Shown here one piece after another: positions 62,714-64,000 of a DNA stretch of 64,000 nt; position 1 is the stretch's first letter; each line of letters begins with the position of its first letter. A model generated the notes under the pieces. The model saw nothing but the letters and a program-made list of their open reading frames with translations, had not been told where the DNA came from and did no database searches. The position numbers and the translations under genes are program-made. The stretch is from Ferruginibacter sp. (GTDB taxonomy: Bacteria > Bacteroidota > Bacteroidia > Chitinophagales > Chitinophagaceae): NCBI GenBank assembly GCA_025963635.1, contig JAOQAK010000021.1, positions 62,001-126,000 of the forward strand, read 5' to 3'.

Positions 62714-62763
62714 AAAATCGGCAGTTGAGAGTTTTTTCGTAATCTTCGATGATCTCTCATTAC

Positions 62764-64000
62764 TCATTCCGCCTCATCCTTCATCAATTCTCTTGGATCG
62801 GTTACATAGCCTGTCACTGCGGCAGCGGCTGCAACGAGTGGGCTTGCCAGTAAAGTACGACTGCCTGGTCCTTGTCTTCCTTCGAAGTTGCGGTTACTTG
62901 TGCTCACTGCGTATTTTCCGGCAGGTACCTTGTCGTCATTCATTGCCAGGCATGCAGAACAGCCGGGCTGGCGTAAGAGGAAACCTGCTTCTGTTAATAT
63001 ATCCAAAATGCCTTCTGCCTTAATTTGCTCTTCCACAATATGGGAGCCGGGTACCACCCAGGCGGTAACATGATCGGCTTTTTTGCGTCCTTTTACGATA
63101 GAGGCAAAAGCCCTAAAATCTTCGATGCGGCCATTGGTACAACTTCCGATAAATACATAGTCCACTTTTTTGCCGATCATCTGGTCTTCTTCATGAAAGC
63201 CCATGTATTTGAGCGATTTTTCGTAAGTGGCAGTGCCGCCTTTCAAGTCAGCGCCTTTTGGAATTGATTTAGAAATCCCCATGCCCATGCCTGGATTTGT
63301 TCCGTAGGTGATCATCGGTTCTATATCTGCGGCATCAAAAGTATATTCAAGGTCAAATTCAGCACCTTCATCTGTTTTAAGTGTTTTCCAGTAGGCAAGT
63401 GCCTTGTCCCATGCCGCTCCTTTAGGGGCGAGTTCACGGCCGTTGATATAAGAAAAAGTGGTTTCGTCCGGTGCAATCATACCGCCTCTTGCACCCATTT
63501 CGATGCTCATATTGCAAACGGTCATGCGGCCTTCCATGCTCATGTTTTCAAAAACATCGCCTGCGTATTCTACGAAATAGCCCGTTGCACCAGCTGTGCT
63601 TAATTTTGAAATAATGTAAAGCGTAACATCCTTTGGGGTAACTGCTTTTCCTAAAACACCATTTACGTTGATGCGCATTTTCAGCGGTTTTGGCTGCATA
63701 ATGCATTGTGATGAGAGCACCATTTCCACTTCAGACGTACCAATACCAAACGCAATGGCACCAAAGGCACCATGGGTGGAAGTATGAGAATCACCGCAAA
63801 CAATGGTCATTCCCGGGAGGGTAATGCCATTTTCTGGTCCTACCACGTGTACAATACCATTTTTTGGATTACCCAAACCCCAATGCGATATGCCATATTT
63901 TGCCGAATTCTGTTCCAATGCCCTCAGCTGGTTGGCAGATAATGGGTCTTCCACCGGTAAATGCTGGTTGATGGTGGGCGTGTTGTGATCGGCTGTGGCA
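62764..64000 (-). CDS. leuC: 3-Isopropylmalate dehydratase large subunit (5' end outside window)
   Basis: About 412 residues are present and the frame is open to the window edge (TADHNTPT, the substrate-binding segment, near the edge); roughly 50-60 N-terminal residues are missing. The GTG at 63952-63954 is internal, not the start. Aconitase-family motifs: [19 protein letters not shown], the 4Fe-4S ligands in IGSCTNGR and [10 protein letters not shown], and [19 protein letters not shown] at the end. Partner of LeuD, whose ATG lies 105 nt downstream. Confidence 0.95.
   Translation of the reverse strand, partial: ATADHNTPTINQHLPVEDPLSANQLRALEQNSAKYGISHWGLGNPKNGIVHVVGPENGITLPGMTIVCGDSHTSTHGAFGAIAFGIGTSEVEMVLSSQCIMQPKPLKMRINVNGVLGKAVTPKDVTLYIISKLSTAGATGYFVEYAGDVFENMSMEGRMTVCNMSIEMGARGGMIAPDETTFSYINGRELAPKGAAWDKALAYWKTLKTDEGAEFDLEYTFDAADIEPMITYGTNPGMGMGISKSIPKGADLKGGTATYEKSLKYMGFHEEDQMIGKKVDYVFIGSCTNGRIEDFRAFASIVKGRKKADHVTAWVVPGSHIVEEQIKAEGILDILTEAGFLLRQPGCSACLAMNDDKVPAGKYAVSTSNRNFEGRQGPGSRTLLASPLVAAAAAVTGYVTDPRELMKDEAE

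Noticed and set aside
1-64000. CRISPR arrays, tRNA/rRNA genes, IS transposases, prophage or toxin-antitoxin modules
   Set aside because: Looked for on both strands by eye; the repeats found are palindromic or short-period and lack spacer structure, and no such coding genes were recognised.

Overview
The window comes from a member of the Bacteroidota, most likely a Chitinophagaceae relative. The evidence is two SusC/SusD pairs plus the wreck of a third, a secreted PKD protein with a gliding-motility (CHU_C, type B T9SS) C-terminal domain, a lipidated TamA homologue (TamL) next to TamB, LytS/LytTR signalling, and promoters of the TAnnTTTG type. No tRNA, rRNA, prophage, integrase, CRISPR array or defence island was seen.

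Layout. 1-4.4 kb: the tail of a Gly/Ser/Thr-rich gene with a broken frame, a large secreted PKD adhesin-like protein and an unknown small protein. 4.4-18.1 kb, minus strand: an alpha-ketoglutarate-semialdehyde-type aldehyde dehydrogenase, tamL, tamB, a YdiJ-like FAD/Fe-S oxidoreductase and a YghZ-like aldo/keto reductase. 18.5-24.5 kb: a SusC-SusD-lipoprotein uptake operon. 25-29.2 kb: two divergent LytS/LytTR modules, one canonical and one degenerate (kinase with eroded motifs, regulator without a receiver). 29.3-44.1 kb: a nitrate assimilation island with mobA, a rubredoxin/sulfite-reductase-like fusion, a nitrate reductase fused to a diaphorase, a nitrate/nitrite transporter, an outer-membrane barrel, nirD, a 48-residue ORF, nirB, cobA (siroheme) and a cysteine-rich Crp/Fnr regulator. 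Together these could import nitrate, reduce it to ammonium and make the Mo and siroheme cofactors required.

44.1-57.5 kb: a SusCD pair, a secreted endonuclease/exonuclease/phosphatase-fold enzyme, a sodium/solute symporter, two decayed genes, myo-inositol oxygenase, a LacI regulator and a Tat-exported Gfo/Idh/MocA oxidoreductase. Near-identical LacI-type palindromes lie upstream of this susC and of lacI/MIOX, so I read it as a LacI-controlled inositol or inositol-conjugate locus. 57.5-64 kb: a triple rhodanese protein and leuC-leuD-cimA-leuB for branched-chain amino acids; leuC runs off the right edge.

The most unusual material is intergenic. Two families of hairpins have a conserved core, while the outer stem sequence differs at every site yet stays self-complementary: three copies of one family and two of the other. 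Some overlap stop codons. There are also GCCAC...GTGGC-bounded elements and several 7-8-nt-period repeats, some directly in front of start codons.
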